Below are positions 33,284-41,879 of a stretch of 64,000 nucleotides of DNA, piece by piece (position 1 is the stretch's first letter; every line of letters begins with the position of its first letter). Location of the stretch: positions 29,050 through 93,049 of the forward strand of contig NZ_JOCX01000023.1 in assembly GCF_000717915.1 (NCBI RefSeq), written 5' to 3'. This DNA is from Streptomyces sp. NRRL S-244 (GTDB lineage Bacteria; Actinomycetota; Actinomycetes; Streptomycetales; Streptomycetaceae). The notes under the pieces are model-generated. The model made no database searches. It was not told the origin of the DNA and was given only the letters and a program-made list of their open reading frames with translations. The position numbers and the translations under genes are program-made.

Positions 33284-34627
33284 GTGACGACGACCCGCCT
33301 CTCGGCCCGCGCGGCCATCGCCTCCGTGACCGACCCCGGCAGCTTCGCCGAACTCCCCTCCCCGCAGCGGGAGTCCGCCCCGGACGGCCCCCTCGCCTGG
33401 GCCGGGTACGACGACTCCCGCGCCCGGGCCACCGCGCGGACCGGCGAACAGGAGTCCGTCGTCACCGGGACCGCCCTCATCGGCGGCCGCCAAGCCGCCG
33501 TGATCTCCTTCGAGTTCGGCTTCCTCGGCGGTTCCCTCGGCGAGCGCACCGGAGACCGGCTCGAAGTCGCCTACACGTACGCTCGCGAACACCGCCTCCC
33601 CCTCGTCTCGCTGATCGCCACCGGCGGCTCCCGCATGCAGGAGGGCATGCTCGCGCTGACCCAACTCCAGCGCGTGGCCCGCCAGTCCGTCCAGACCCGG
33701 GCCGCCGGGCTCCCGCAGATCGCCGTGCTCCGCGATCCCACCACCGGCGGCGGCTGGGCCACCCTCGGCGCCGGGGCAGACGTCGTGCTCGCCCTCCCCG
33801 GTGCGCAGGTCGGCTTCGCGGGCTCCCGGGTGCGGCCGGCGGACGCGGATCCGGCGGCGTACACCGCCGAGGGCCAGTACGCCGCCGGGCACGTGGACGC
33901 CGTCGTCCCGCCCTCCGAGCTGCCCGCGGCCCTCGCGGACTGGCTGCGCGTCCTGGCCGCGCCCCGCTCCCCCGAACCCGTCGAGCCCCCGGCCGCGCTG
34001 GCCGACGTACCGCCCCCGCCGACCGGCTGGGACGCCGTACGGCAGGCCCGCCACCCCGGCCGGCCGCGCGCCGAGGCGTACCTGGACGCGTACTTCGCGC
34101 TCCGCCTGCCCCTCTCCGGGGACCGGGCGGGCGGCACGGATCCCGGGATGCTGTGCGGGTTCGGGCTGCGGGAGGGGCGGGCCGTCGCGTACGCCGCCCA
34201 GTGCGGCACCGCCACCCGCCCGGCCGGATACCGTACGGCGGCCCGCGTGATCCGCCTCGCGGACCGCCTCGGGATCCCCGTGCTCACCCTGGTGGACACC
34301 CCCGGCGCGGCCAACGACGCCGCCGCGGAACACGCCGGCGCCGGAGCCGCCATCGCGGACACCTTCGCGGCGGTCGCGGCGGCCGCGGTCCCGGTGACCA
34401 CCCTCCTGATCGGCGAGGGCGGTTCGGGCGGAGCCCTCGCGCTGGCCGCGCCGGGGAACACCTGGGTCACCCCGGACAGCTACTTCTCGGTGATCGCCCC
34501 CGAACTGGCGGCGGCCATCCTCAAACGCCCCGCCTCCGAGGCCCCCTCGACCGCGGACCAACTCCGCATCCGCCCGCAGGACCTGGTCGCCGTGGGCGTC
34601 GCGCGGGGCGTGGTCGGCCCCGCCTGA
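33284..34627 (+). CDS. Fused acyl-CoA carboxylase carboxyltransferase (AccD-AccA type)
   Basis: This 447-residue protein joins the beta and alpha halves of a biotin-dependent carboxyltransferase. The first half has FEFGFLGGSLGERTGDRLEVAY and GGSRMQEGMLALTQL, typical of AccD. The second has PVLTLVDTPGAANDAAAEHAGAG and LLIGEGGSGGALALAAP, typical of AccA. It lacks the AccD zinc ribbon. It carboxylates an acyl-CoA using a separate biotin carrier/carboxylase subunit, not encoded here. S. coelicolor has a similar fused gene. The GTG start lies seven bases after TAGGGT (33272-33277), a possible -10, so the message may be leaderless. Confidence 0.88.
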   Translation: MTTTRLSARAAIASVTDPGSFAELPSPQRESAPDGPLAWAGYDDSRARATARTGEQESVVTGTALIGGRQAAVISFEFGFLGGSLGERTGDRLEVAYTYAREHRLPLVSLIATGGSRMQEGMLALTQLQRVARQSVQTRAAGLPQIAVLRDPTTGGGWATLGAGADVVLALPGAQVGFAGSRVRPADADPAAYTAEGQYAAGHVDAVVPPSELPAALADWLRVLAAPRSPEPVEPPAALADVPPPPTGWDAVRQARHPGRPRAEAYLDAYFALRLPLSGDRAGGTDPGMLCGFGLREGRAVAYAAQCGTATRPAGYRTAARVIRLADRLGIPVLTLVDTPGAANDAAAEHAGAGAAIADTFAAVAAAAVPVTTLLIGEGGSGGALALAAPGNTWVTPDSYFSVIAPELAAAILKRPASEAPSTADQLRIRPQDLVAVGVARGVVGPA

Positions 34628-34672
34628 CCCGACTCCCCGGCGTTGTCAGAGGCACCGGCCAGACTGTCCGTC

Positions 34673-35332
34673 ATGACAGACGGAACAACCTGGCTGGCGG
34701 AACCCCAGTCGATCGCCTTCGGCGGCTACAGCGTGGTCATGGCGCGCGGGCTCACCCCGGAGGAGCTCGTCGGGCGGCTCACGGAGACCGTGTACGGCCC
34801 CAAGCGCACCGCCGTACCGGTCGGGAACCTCACCGGGGACGCGCTCGTCGAGCTCATCGACGACTTGTACGGGAGCCGGTACGACGGCATCGGACTGCGC
34901 CACGGCCGGTGCGGCGACTGGTCGTACACGGTCGCGTACGGCGGCTGGATGGGCGAGTTCGAGGACGAATCGCCGATCTCCCGCGGCGGCGTGGACGTCT
35001 GCCGCCTGGAGTTCGAGGAGGAGAACGGCAAGCCGGTCCCGCCGCAGTTCGCGTACACCCGCGACGAGGTCCGCCTCAGTTCCTTCAATCTGCACCTGGA
35101 CGGTTCCTGGGGCTATGACGGCGTCGACGGCGACCCCGAGACGGCCGCGCGCCTGCAGGCCGAGCTGACCGCCGCGGGCCTCCCGGCGGACGAGGGCGCG
35201 GACGGCGACGCGGACGACCGGGAGGTCCACCGCACCGCCCTCGGGGTGGTGGAGCGCCACTTCGGCCTCTCGCTGCCCCGGGAGGAGATCGTCACCGGCA
35301 CCCTTCCGGCCGTACTCCTCGAACAGGCCTGA
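34673..35332 (+). CDS. Hypothetical protein, probably DUF6461-like
   Basis: This 219-residue acidic soluble protein has the pattern MARGLTPEELVGRLTETVYG, followed by WSYTVAYGGWMGEFED and LSSFNLHLDGSWGYDGVDG. Such proteins are common in Streptomyces, where they often resemble immunity or polymorphic-toxin-associated proteins (DUF6461), but no toxin gene is near. It has no signal peptide or membrane helix. It starts at the ATG at 34673. Function is unknown; the family name is given from memory and is uncertain. Confidence 0.6.
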   Translation: MTDGTTWLAEPQSIAFGGYSVVMARGLTPEELVGRLTETVYGPKRTAVPVGNLTGDALVELIDDLYGSRYDGIGLRHGRCGDWSYTVAYGGWMGEFEDESPISRGGVDVCRLEFEEENGKPVPPQFAYTRDEVRLSSFNLHLDGSWGYDGVDGDPETAARLQAELTAAGLPADEGADGDADDREVHRTALGVVERHFGLSLPREEIVTGTLPAVLLEQA

Positions 35333-35385
35333 CGCCCGCCCCGGCCACGGCCGGGATGCCCCGGGGAGCCCGCGTCACGCCCGCG

Positions 35386-36660
35386 TCACGCCTGCGGCGA
35401 CCTCGCGTCGTAGCGGGCGAACCCGCGCCAGCGCAGGGCCAGCAGGAGCAGCACCAGTACGCACCCGAGCCCGCCGCCCGTGATCGCCACGGCCGGGGAG
35501 GTCAGGTCGGCGGTGGTCCCGGCGAGGAAGTCCCCGAGCCGGGGCCCGCCCGCGACGACCACGATGAACACGCCCTGCAGGCGCCCGCGCATCTCGTCCG
35601 GGGTCGCGGCCTGCATCATCGTCGAGCGGAACACCATGGAGATGGTGTCGGCCCAGCCCGCCAGGGCCAGGAAGAACAGCCCGAGCCACAGGTTGCGGGT
35701 GAGCCCGAAGACGGCGATGGCCAGCCCCCAGGCGGCCACGGAGATCAGGATCGCCAGCCCGTGCCGGCGGATCCGGCCCTGCCAGCCGGAGAACAGCCCG
35801 CCCAGCAGCGCCCCGACGGCGGGCGCGGCCACCAGCAGGCCGACGGTCTTGGCGTCGCCGCCGTACCAGAGCACGGCGATGGCCGGGAACAGCGCCTTCG
35901 GCTGGGCCAGCACCATGGCGGCCATGTCGGAGAAGAAGGTCATCCGGATGTTCGGCCGGGTGCCGAGGAAGCGCAGTCCGTCCAGTACGGAGGCCCGCCC
36001 CCGCTTGCCGCCCTCCCGCTCGGGCAGCATCGCGGGCAGCCGCCACACCGCGTAGAGCGCCGCGCAGAAGGTGACGGCGTCGATCAGGTACGCGGCCTGG
36101 TAGCCCCACCAGCCGACGATGAGCCCGCCGAGCACCGGGCCGATCATCGTCCCGGAGGTCATCGTCACCGAGTTCAGCGCGTTGGCGGCGGGCAGCTGCT
36201 CGGTCGGCAGCAGCCGCGGGATCATCGCGGAGCGGGCGGGTCCGTTGAGGGCGCCGCAGACCGCCTGGAGCGCGACGACCGTGTACAGCAGCCAGACCCG
36301 GTGGTAGTCGAGGAGTGCGGCGCCGGCCAGCGCGATCGACAGGGCCGTCAGGCCGAGGGAGCTGTACAGGCCGAGCTTGCGCCGGTCGACGGTGTCGGCG
36401 ATGGCCCCGCCGTAGAGGCCGAAGACGACGAGCGGGACGAGGGAGAAGAGTCCGACGAGCCCGACGGAGAAGCTGGAGCGGGTGATGTCGTAGACCTGGA
36501 GCGAGATCGCGAGGGCGGTCATCGCCTGGCCCATCCAGGAGATGGTGCTGCCGACCCACAGCCGCCGGTAGTCCGGGGAGGTGCGCAGCGGGGTCAGGTC
36601 CGCGAATATGCGCACCGGGCGTCGGGCGGGGGTGGGCGTGGGGGTGCTCGTACCGGTCAC
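35386..36660 (-). CDS. MFS transporter, EntS-like
   Basis: This 424-residue major facilitator has about twelve helices. The N-terminal DYRRLWVGSTISWMGQAMTAL and the motif-A region LYGGAIADTVDRRKLGL fit the MFS_3/EntS group, whose best known member exports enterobactin. ALNGPARSAMIPRLLP is also typical. It may export a siderophore or drug; no siderophore genes are near. It starts with a GTG at 36660. A weak hairpin (35340-35355) lies between its stop and the converging gene. Confidence 0.87.
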   Translation of the reverse strand: MTGTSTPTPTPARRPVRIFADLTPLRTSPDYRRLWVGSTISWMGQAMTALAISLQVYDITRSSFSVGLVGLFSLVPLVVFGLYGGAIADTVDRRKLGLYSSLGLTALSIALAGAALLDYHRVWLLYTVVALQAVCGALNGPARSAMIPRLLPTEQLPAANALNSVTMTSGTMIGPVLGGLIVGWWGYQAAYLIDAVTFCAALYAVWRLPAMLPEREGGKRGRASVLDGLRFLGTRPNIRMTFFSDMAAMVLAQPKALFPAIAVLWYGGDAKTVGLLVAAPAVGALLGGLFSGWQGRIRRHGLAILISVAAWGLAIAVFGLTRNLWLGLFFLALAGWADTISMVFRSTMMQAATPDEMRGRLQGVFIVVVAGGPRLGDFLAGTTADLTSPAVAITGGGLGCVLVLLLLALRWRGFARYDARSPQA

Positions 36661-36916
36661 AGCGGATGATAACCAGCGGGCGTTCGGCGGCCCCAGGCAT
36701 TAACGGGCCGGGAGCCCGTCCGCATCCCGGCCCGTTCACTCACCCGCGCCCGCGCCCGCACCCGCACCAGTCGCCCCACCCGGATCCGCGGCCTCAGGCC
36801 GGGCCGGCGCTTGCCGGTAACCCGCCACTATCACCCGACATTTGACTGAATCGACGTGCGCTCCTCCCCTGCCGTTCAGCTCATGATGAAAAGACTCGTA
36901 TGTCCAGGGAGGCGTA
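36661..36916. other. Intergenic region with an orphan hairpin and candidate promoter
   Basis: This is 256 bases between divergent starts. It holds a perfect 12-bp stem (36702-36713 with 36725-36736, loop 11) that follows no gene on either strand. It also holds a GCCCGCRCCCGCACC low-complexity run. TTCAGC (36875-36880) and TATGTC (36899-36904) are 18 bp apart and are a weak candidate promoter for the ligase gene. Confidence 0.4.
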
Positions 36917-38083
36917 GTGATCGAACCTGGCAACAGCACCACGAGCACCGGCAGCGCGGACAACGGAGTCCACGCCACCCCTCTCACAGCCCCGCTGACC
37001 GTAGGTGTCGAGGAGGAGTTCCTCCTCGTCGACTCCCGTACCTTCCGGGTGGTCCCGGCCGCCCCGCTCGTCCTGGCCACCGCCGCGGGCCTGCCCCACG
37101 AAGTGCACCCCGAGGGCACCCGCTACCAGGTGGAGATCTCCACCCCCGTCGCCGATTCGACCCCCGTGCTGCGCGCGGAGCTCGCCACGCTGCGGCGCAC
37201 CCTCGCCCGGGCGGCCCGCGCCCACGGCTGCCGGCTGCTGGCCGCGCCCTCGCCGGTGGTGGCCGTGGAGGGGCCGCTGCACCTGACCGACGACGAGCCG
37301 CGCCAGCGCGAGCAGCACCGCCGCTTCGGCTCGCTGACCGAGACCCTGGTCAGCTGCGGCCGGCACATCCACATCGGCACCCTCGACGTGGACACGGCGG
37401 TCGCGGTGTCGAACCGGGTCAGACCATGGCTGCCCACGCTGATCGCGCTGGCCGCCAACTCGCCATTCTGGGGCGGCCGTGACACGGGTCACGCCAGCTG
37501 GCGGGCGATGGCCTGGTCGGGCTGGCCCTCGGCCGGGCTGCCCCCGCACTTCACGTCCACGGCCCACTTCCGGCGCTCGGTGCAGACCCTGCTCGGCTCG
37601 GGGGCGGCCCTGGACACGAAGATGGTCTATTGGGACCTGCGCCCGTCCGGGCACTGGCCGACGCTCGAGATCCGGGCGCCCGACATGTCCCCGGACATCG
37701 ACACGGCGATCCTCCAGGCCGAGCTGGTCCGCGCCCTGGTGGCGACGGTCCTGCGGGACATCGCGGAGCAGCGTCCGGAACCGGCGCTGCGGGAGGACGT
37801 ACTGCACCTCGCGCGCTGGCGGGCGGCCCACGACGGACTGGAGGGCTTCGGCCTCGACCCCTACACGGGAGTGGAAATCCCGGCAGCGGACCTGGCCGAG
37901 GCCCTGCTGGACCTGGTCGCCCCGGAGCTCGCGGCGTCGGGCGATCTCGACCACGCGGCCAAAACCCTGGGAGGCCTTTTGCGCGACGGCTCGGGCGCGC
38001 ACCGCCAGCGCGCGGCTTTCGCCCGCCGCCAGGACCTGAACGACGTACTGCGCCACTTGGCGGACGAGACGGAGAACTTCTAG
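36917..38083 (+). CDS. YbdK-type carboxylate-amine ligase (glutamate-cysteine ligase family 2)
   Basis: This 388-residue ATP-dependent ligase of the GCS2 family has the opening LTVGVEEEFLLVDSRTFRVV (about 27-46). It also has VSCGRHIHIGTLD and MVYWDLRPSGHWPTLEIRAPD. E. coli YbdK makes gamma-glutamylcysteine weakly; in Streptomyces, which uses mycothiol instead of glutathione, the true substrate is unknown. The GTG at 36917 follows CAGGGAGGCGTA with good spacing. A hairpin follows the gene at 38117-38148. Confidence 0.85.
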   Translation: MIEPGNSTTSTGSADNGVHATPLTAPLTVGVEEEFLLVDSRTFRVVPAAPLVLATAAGLPHEVHPEGTRYQVEISTPVADSTPVLRAELATLRRTLARAARAHGCRLLAAPSPVVAVEGPLHLTDDEPRQREQHRRFGSLTETLVSCGRHIHIGTLDVDTAVAVSNRVRPWLPTLIALAANSPFWGGRDTGHASWRAMAWSGWPSAGLPPHFTSTAHFRRSVQTLLGSGAALDTKMVYWDLRPSGHWPTLEIRAPDMSPDIDTAILQAELVRALVATVLRDIAEQRPEPALREDVLHLARWRAAHDGLEGFGLDPYTGVEIPAADLAEALLDLVAPELAASGDLDHAAKTLGGLLRDGSGAHRQRAAFARRQDLNDVLRHLADETENF

Positions 38084-38116
38084 CCGGCAGCCCGGATCCG
38101 CCGTGCAATGGCCGAC

Positions 38117-38148
38117 GCCGCAGGTGCAGTCGCTTCTGCGCCTGCGGC
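38117..38148 (+). terminator. Stem-loop after the YbdK-type gene
   Basis: GCCGCAGGTGCAG (38117-38129) pairs with CTGCGCCTGCGGC (38136-38148) with one G-T pair and a 6-base loop. It lies 33 bases after the stop. No T run follows. Confidence 0.45.
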
Positions 38149-38180
38149 TCGCAGGAGGACCGGTGGGCGGCCGCCGGCCC

Positions 38181-38240
38181 GGGAACGTGCCCGCCGGTCC
38201 GGGAACGTGCCTGCCGGTCCGGGAACGTGCCCGCCCGGGC
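38181..38240. repeat. Three 20-bp direct repeats upstream of the DHA2 exporter
   Basis: The units GGGAACGTGCCCGCCGGTCC (38181-38200) and a copy with one change (38201-38220) are followed by a third (38221-38240) that diverges only in its last five bases. The array ends 71 bases before the MFS start. It is unique in the window and could be a set of regulator sites. Confidence 0.8.
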
Positions 38241-38311
38241 GTCGCCCCCATCCGGCTGACCGCGCGGCGGGTCGGTCCACGGCGCCCAAGGGCGGCTGGA
38301 AGCATGCGTCC

Positions 38312-39934
38312 ATGTCATCCCGGGCAGGCACGGCCGAGAATTCGGCGAAGTCGCGAGTCGTCCTGCTGACCCTCGCGTCCGGTCAATTCCTGATGGCGCT
38401 CGACAGCTCCGTCATGAACGTCTCCATCGCCACGGTGGCCGAGGACGTGGGCACGACCGTGACGGGCATCCAGGGTGCGATCACGGCCTACACCCTCGTG
38501 ATGGCGATGTTCATGATCCCGGGCGGCAAGGTCGGGGCGCTGATCGGCCGCAGACGCGCGTTCATGATCGGCTGCTGCATCTACGGGGCCGGCTCCCTCA
38601 CCACGGCGCTCGCACCGAACCTGACCGTGCTGCTGGTGGGCTGGGCGTTCCTGGAGGGAATCGGGGCGTCACTCATCCTGCCCGCGATCGTCGCGCTCGT
38701 CGCCGGCAACTTCTCCGTCGAACGCCGCCCCGCCGCCTACGGACTCGTCGTCGCGGCGGGGGCGATCGCGATCGCGGTCGGGCCGCTCATCGGCGGCATC
38801 GCGACGACGTACTTCTCCTGGCGGTGGGTCTTCGCCGGAGAGGTCGTGGTGGTGCTCGGCATCCTCCTGCTCGCGCGCCGCGTCGCGGACGCCCCGCCCG
38901 GGGAGCGCCGGAGCATCGACTTCATCGGCGCCGTCCTCTCCGCGCTCGGGCTCGGGATCTTCGTCTACGGCGTGCTCCGATCCGACGAGTGGGGCTGGTT
39001 CCAGCCGAAGCCCGACGCGCCCTCGTGGTTCGGGGTGTCCCTGACGACGTGGCTGATGCTGGCGGGCCTGGCGCTGCTCTGGCTCTTCCTCCGCTGGGAG
39101 GCCAAGGTCGTCGAGCGGAGCCGCGATCCCCTCGTCGATCCCGGCATGCTGCAGAACAAGCAGCTCACCGGCGGTCTGACGATGTTCTTCTTCCAGTACC
39201 TCGTGCAGATGGGCGTGTTCTTCGTCGTCCCGCTCTACCTGTCCGTCGCCCTGGGCCTGTCCGCGCTGGCGACCGGTGCCCGCCTTCTGCCGCTCTCGGT
39301 GAGCCTGCTGGCGGCCGCGACCCTGATCCCGCGCTTCCTCCCCGACGTCTCGCCCCGGCGCGTGGTGCGGCTCGGAATCCTCGCGCTGCTCGCGGGGGCG
39401 GTGGTGCTGATGGCCGCGCTCGACGCGGACGCCGGCGCGGAAGTCGTCACCGTCCCCCTCCTGCTGATCGGGCTCGGCATGGGCGCGCTGGCGTCCCAGC
39501 TCGGATCGGTCACCGTGTCCGCGGTGCCGCAGGCGCAGAGTGCGGAAGTCGGCGGCGTGCAGAACGCCGTCACCAACCTCGGCGCCTCGATCGGTACGGC
39601 CCTCGCCGGATCGATCATGATCGCCGCGCTCACGTCGTCCTTCCTGACCACCGTCGAGGCCAATCCGGCGGTCCCGGACAGCGTCACGAGCCAGGCGACG
39701 GTCCAGCTCCAGAGCGGCGCGCCGTTCCTGTCCGACGCCCAGCTCGAGACCGCCCTCGACGAAGCCGGCGTGAACGCGGAGCTGTCCCAGGCGGCGCTGG
39801 ACGCGAACGCGGAGGCCAGGCTCGACGGTCTGCGCGCGGCGCTGGCCATCCTGGCCCTGGCCGCGCTCATCGCCCTGTTCTTCACCCAGCGGATCCCGTC
39901 GGCCCAGCCGCGCTCGCCGGAGCCGCAGCCGTAA
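38312..39934 (+). CDS. DHA2 family MFS drug exporter (14 helices)
   Basis: This 540-residue transporter has the DHA2/EmrB opening LTLASGQFLMALDSSVMNVS and motif A in GGKVGALIGRRRAFMIG. It has fourteen predicted helices and an extended loop before the last helix (TTVEANPAVPDSVTSQATVQ), typical of Streptomyces multidrug exporters. It should expel cationic or hydrophobic drugs by proton exchange. It starts at the ATG at 38312; upstream frame extension has no support. Three 20-bp repeats lie just upstream. A 10-bp stem-loop follows. No regulator gene adjoins. Confidence 0.9.
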   Translation: MSSRAGTAENSAKSRVVLLTLASGQFLMALDSSVMNVSIATVAEDVGTTVTGIQGAITAYTLVMAMFMIPGGKVGALIGRRRAFMIGCCIYGAGSLTTALAPNLTVLLVGWAFLEGIGASLILPAIVALVAGNFSVERRPAAYGLVVAAGAIAIAVGPLIGGIATTYFSWRWVFAGEVVVVLGILLLARRVADAPPGERRSIDFIGAVLSALGLGIFVYGVLRSDEWGWFQPKPDAPSWFGVSLTTWLMLAGLALLWLFLRWEAKVVERSRDPLVDPGMLQNKQLTGGLTMFFFQYLVQMGVFFVVPLYLSVALGLSALATGARLLPLSVSLLAAATLIPRFLPDVSPRRVVRLGILALLAGAVVLMAALDADAGAEVVTVPLLLIGLGMGALASQLGSVTVSAVPQAQSAEVGGVQNAVTNLGASIGTALAGSIMIAALTSSFLTTVEANPAVPDSVTSQATVQLQSGAPFLSDAQLETALDEAGVNAELSQAALDANAEARLDGLRAALAILALAALIALFFTQRIPSAQPRSPEPQP

Positions 39935-39946
39935 CCGCTGCCGCTG

Positions 39947-39972
39947 CCCGCGTGCGGCGGCGCGCATGCGGG
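39947..39972 (+). terminator. Stem-loop terminator after the DHA2 gene
   Basis: CCCGCGTGCG (39947-39956) pairs with CGCATGCGGG (39963-39972) with one G-T pair around GCGGCG, 12 bases after the stop. Confidence 0.55.
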
Positions 39973-40083
39973 GGCCGGGCCGGGCGCGCAGCATGGAAGC
40001 ACGGCCGCCGGGACCGGGGCGATCACCACGATCGGTGCCTGTCGGGCCCCGGCCTCCGCGCCCCCGTACGCCTGGAGCCCCGT

Positions 40084-41061
40084 ATGCCCCACCGCCTGCC
40101 GCCGCCCGGCCCGCCCCGGACCGCCTCCGTAGCCTTCGCGGCCTTCCTGGCGGCCGCCCTCACCGCCGTGCCGAGCGGCCCCGCCCATGCCTTCACCGGT
40201 GACAACCACGAGGACATCACCCGGGCCGCACTGCCCTGGGAACCGATCACGCTGACGGCGATGGCCGACGCCCGCGACGGGGCGATCAACGCCAACGACC
40301 ACCGCCCCTACTTCGACGTCGGCCCCCTGCACTGCGACAACGCCGACTACCTCGGCCCCCGCTACGCCCCCGACTACCCCCGCACCCGGGACGAGGCCAG
40401 CACCGAGCTCCTCGCCTGCATCCGCACCTCCGTCGCCCGCTTCCGGGGCGCGGTCCGGGCCGCGGACGGCCTCGTGGACGCCGACGGCAAGGTGCGCGCC
40501 GACCAGAGCGACCTGTCCTCCCCCTGCGCGTGGGACGGGAAGCCCGGGCGGGCCAAATGCTCCGTGCTCGAACAGCTCGGCCGGGGCTGGCACCAGATCG
40601 AGGACTTCTACTCCCACTCCAACTGGAGCGACCGGCCCGCGCCCGGCCCGATCGGCCTCGACAACCCGCCCGGCCTGGAACGTACGGGCCTCGCTCCGTT
40701 CTTCGACATCCGCCGCTACAGCGCCATGAAGGACGCCGCCTGGACGCAGGAGGCGCGCGAGCGCATCCCCGCGGACCTCGCCACCGGCTGCTACCCCGAC
40801 ATCGATTCCACCGGCGTCAAAGCCGCCGACTGCGCCGGCCGCGTCGCCCACAACCGGGTCCTGAACAAGGACACCGCCGCATCCGCCCGCGCGAAGACGG
40901 GCGACAACTTCGGCCGCGCGACGGCCGGGGCGACCTCCGAGATCACCCGCCAGTGGAACGACTTCAAGGCCGGGCTGCTCGCGGCGTACCCCGATCACCG
41001 GCGCGGTGCGCAGATGGTCTGCGCGCTCGTCCAAGACGACCCGGCCACCGCCTGCCCCTGA
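40084..41061 (+). CDS. Secreted HET-C / CinY-like protein
   Basis: This 325-residue exported protein has a signal peptide at about 1-36 (ASVAFAAFLAAALTAVPSGPAHA). The motif GRGWHQIEDFYSHSNW (His170 and His178) is that of HET-C and zinc-dependent phospholipase C-like proteins, where the His and Asp bind metal. An early NHEDITRAALPW fits the same fold, which often begins with a His near the mature N-terminus. Six or more cysteines suggest disulfides. Streptomyces homologues are called CinY; their role is unknown. It converges on the GAP gene with a 7-base gap. Confidence 0.78.
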   Translation: MPHRLPPPGPPRTASVAFAAFLAAALTAVPSGPAHAFTGDNHEDITRAALPWEPITLTAMADARDGAINANDHRPYFDVGPLHCDNADYLGPRYAPDYPRTRDEASTELLACIRTSVARFRGAVRAADGLVDADGKVRADQSDLSSPCAWDGKPGRAKCSVLEQLGRGWHQIEDFYSHSNWSDRPAPGPIGLDNPPGLERTGLAPFFDIRRYSAMKDAAWTQEARERIPADLATGCYPDIDSTGVKAADCAGRVAHNRVLNKDTAASARAKTGDNFGRATAGATSEITRQWNDFKAGLLAAYPDHRRGAQMVCALVQDDPATACP

Positions 41062-41068
41062 CGCGGAC

Positions 41069-41788
41069 TCAGGAGGTGAGTTCGTAGAGGCTCCTGCTCA
41101 CGATCCACAGGCCGAGGACGAGGCACGTGACGACGATCGCCGGTTCCTTGTGCAGTTCCAGCCATGTGCGCAGGTTCGTCAGCGCGAGGTGTGCCTTCTG
41201 CGGTGCGAACACCATGTACAGCTCCATGGCCAGCAGGCTGGACGTGGCCAGGAGGCAGAAGGCGAGCAGCGCCAGGAACGACGCGCTGTGGGACAGGTCG
41301 GCCTCCACCACGGTGGTGGCGGCGAGGCCGACCATGCCCCAGGGCTGGAGGAGCACGGCGAGCGAGGCCGCGGACCATACGGTGACATCGTCCATTCGGG
41401 ATTTCTTGGACGTCTTGGAAGACTTGGTCGCCTCGGCCGTCTTGGTCGCCTCGGCCGTCTCAGTCGCCTCGGCCGTCTCGGCCGTCTTCGGCTTCTTCGG
41501 GTCGCGCCGTTGACGGCGCTTTCGCTCGCTGTACACGATCAGTCCCAGCCCGAGGACCAGTTTGACCGCGAGTACGGCGGTGGAGGGCGGGGAGCGCGGC
41601 GGGGGCGGCTGCCCGTCGGTGAGGAGCAGTACGGCGGCGATCACGGCGATGAGGCAGGCGAGCCAGGCGAGGATGAACGCCAGCCCCTTCCACACCCCGC
41701 GGGGGGCCGAGACCACCAGCACGAACGCCGCGGGCGGCAGCGGATAGAGCGTGATGGCCAGACCGATGATCAACAGGTCGAGCACCAT
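41069..41788 (-). CDS. GAP family membrane protein with repetitive linker
   Basis: This 239-residue protein has about six helices in two bundles (LLIIGLAITLYPLPPAAFVLVVSA, then LQPWGMVGLAATTVVEADLS). That is the pattern of GAP/Sap proteins related to LysE-type transporters. In mycobacteria GAP exports glycopeptidolipid; the cargo here is unknown. Between the bundles is a cytoplasmic linker of Thr, Ala, Glu and Lys (TAEATETAEATKTAEATK) ending in a basic cluster, encoded by 18-bp repeats at 41427-41489. The linker length probably varies among strains. Confidence 0.72.
   Translation of the reverse strand: MVLDLLIIGLAITLYPLPPAAFVLVVSAPRGVWKGLAFILAWLACLIAVIAAVLLLTDGQPPPPRSPPSTAVLAVKLVLGLGLIVYSERKRRQRRDPKKPKTAETAEATETAEATKTAEATKSSKTSKKSRMDDVTVWSAASLAVLLQPWGMVGLAATTVVEADLSHSASFLALLAFCLLATSSLLAMELYMVFAPQKAHLALTNLRTWLELHKEPAIVVTCLVLGLWIVSRSLYELTS
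41427..41489. repeat. 18-bp coding repeats in the GAP gene linker
   Basis: Three and a half copies of GTCGCCTCGGCCGTCTYR (minus-strand Thr-Ala-Glu-Ala-Thr-Lys/Glu) lie in frame, so unit changes would not break the gene. Confidence 0.75.
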
Positions 41789-41879
41789 GGCGACGGACCT
41801 TCGAACGACTGCGAGAGGCGGAGCCGGCGCATCCGGCGGAACTGCCGTACACCCACTCCGCCGCTCCCGATTATCCCGG

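Noticed and set aside
29651..34561. A 1,636-codon open frame on the minus strand
   Set aside because: It runs antisense through mbl, the GAF protein, LysE and the carboxyltransferase. Its translation is Arg/Gly/Pro-rich low complexity. It is a by-product of high G+C codon use.
36736..36916. Possible small minus-strand gene ending at the orphan hairpin
   Set aside because: The only frame reaching the hairpin extends into the ligase gene. It has no clear ribosome site and ends in Gly-Ala repeats.
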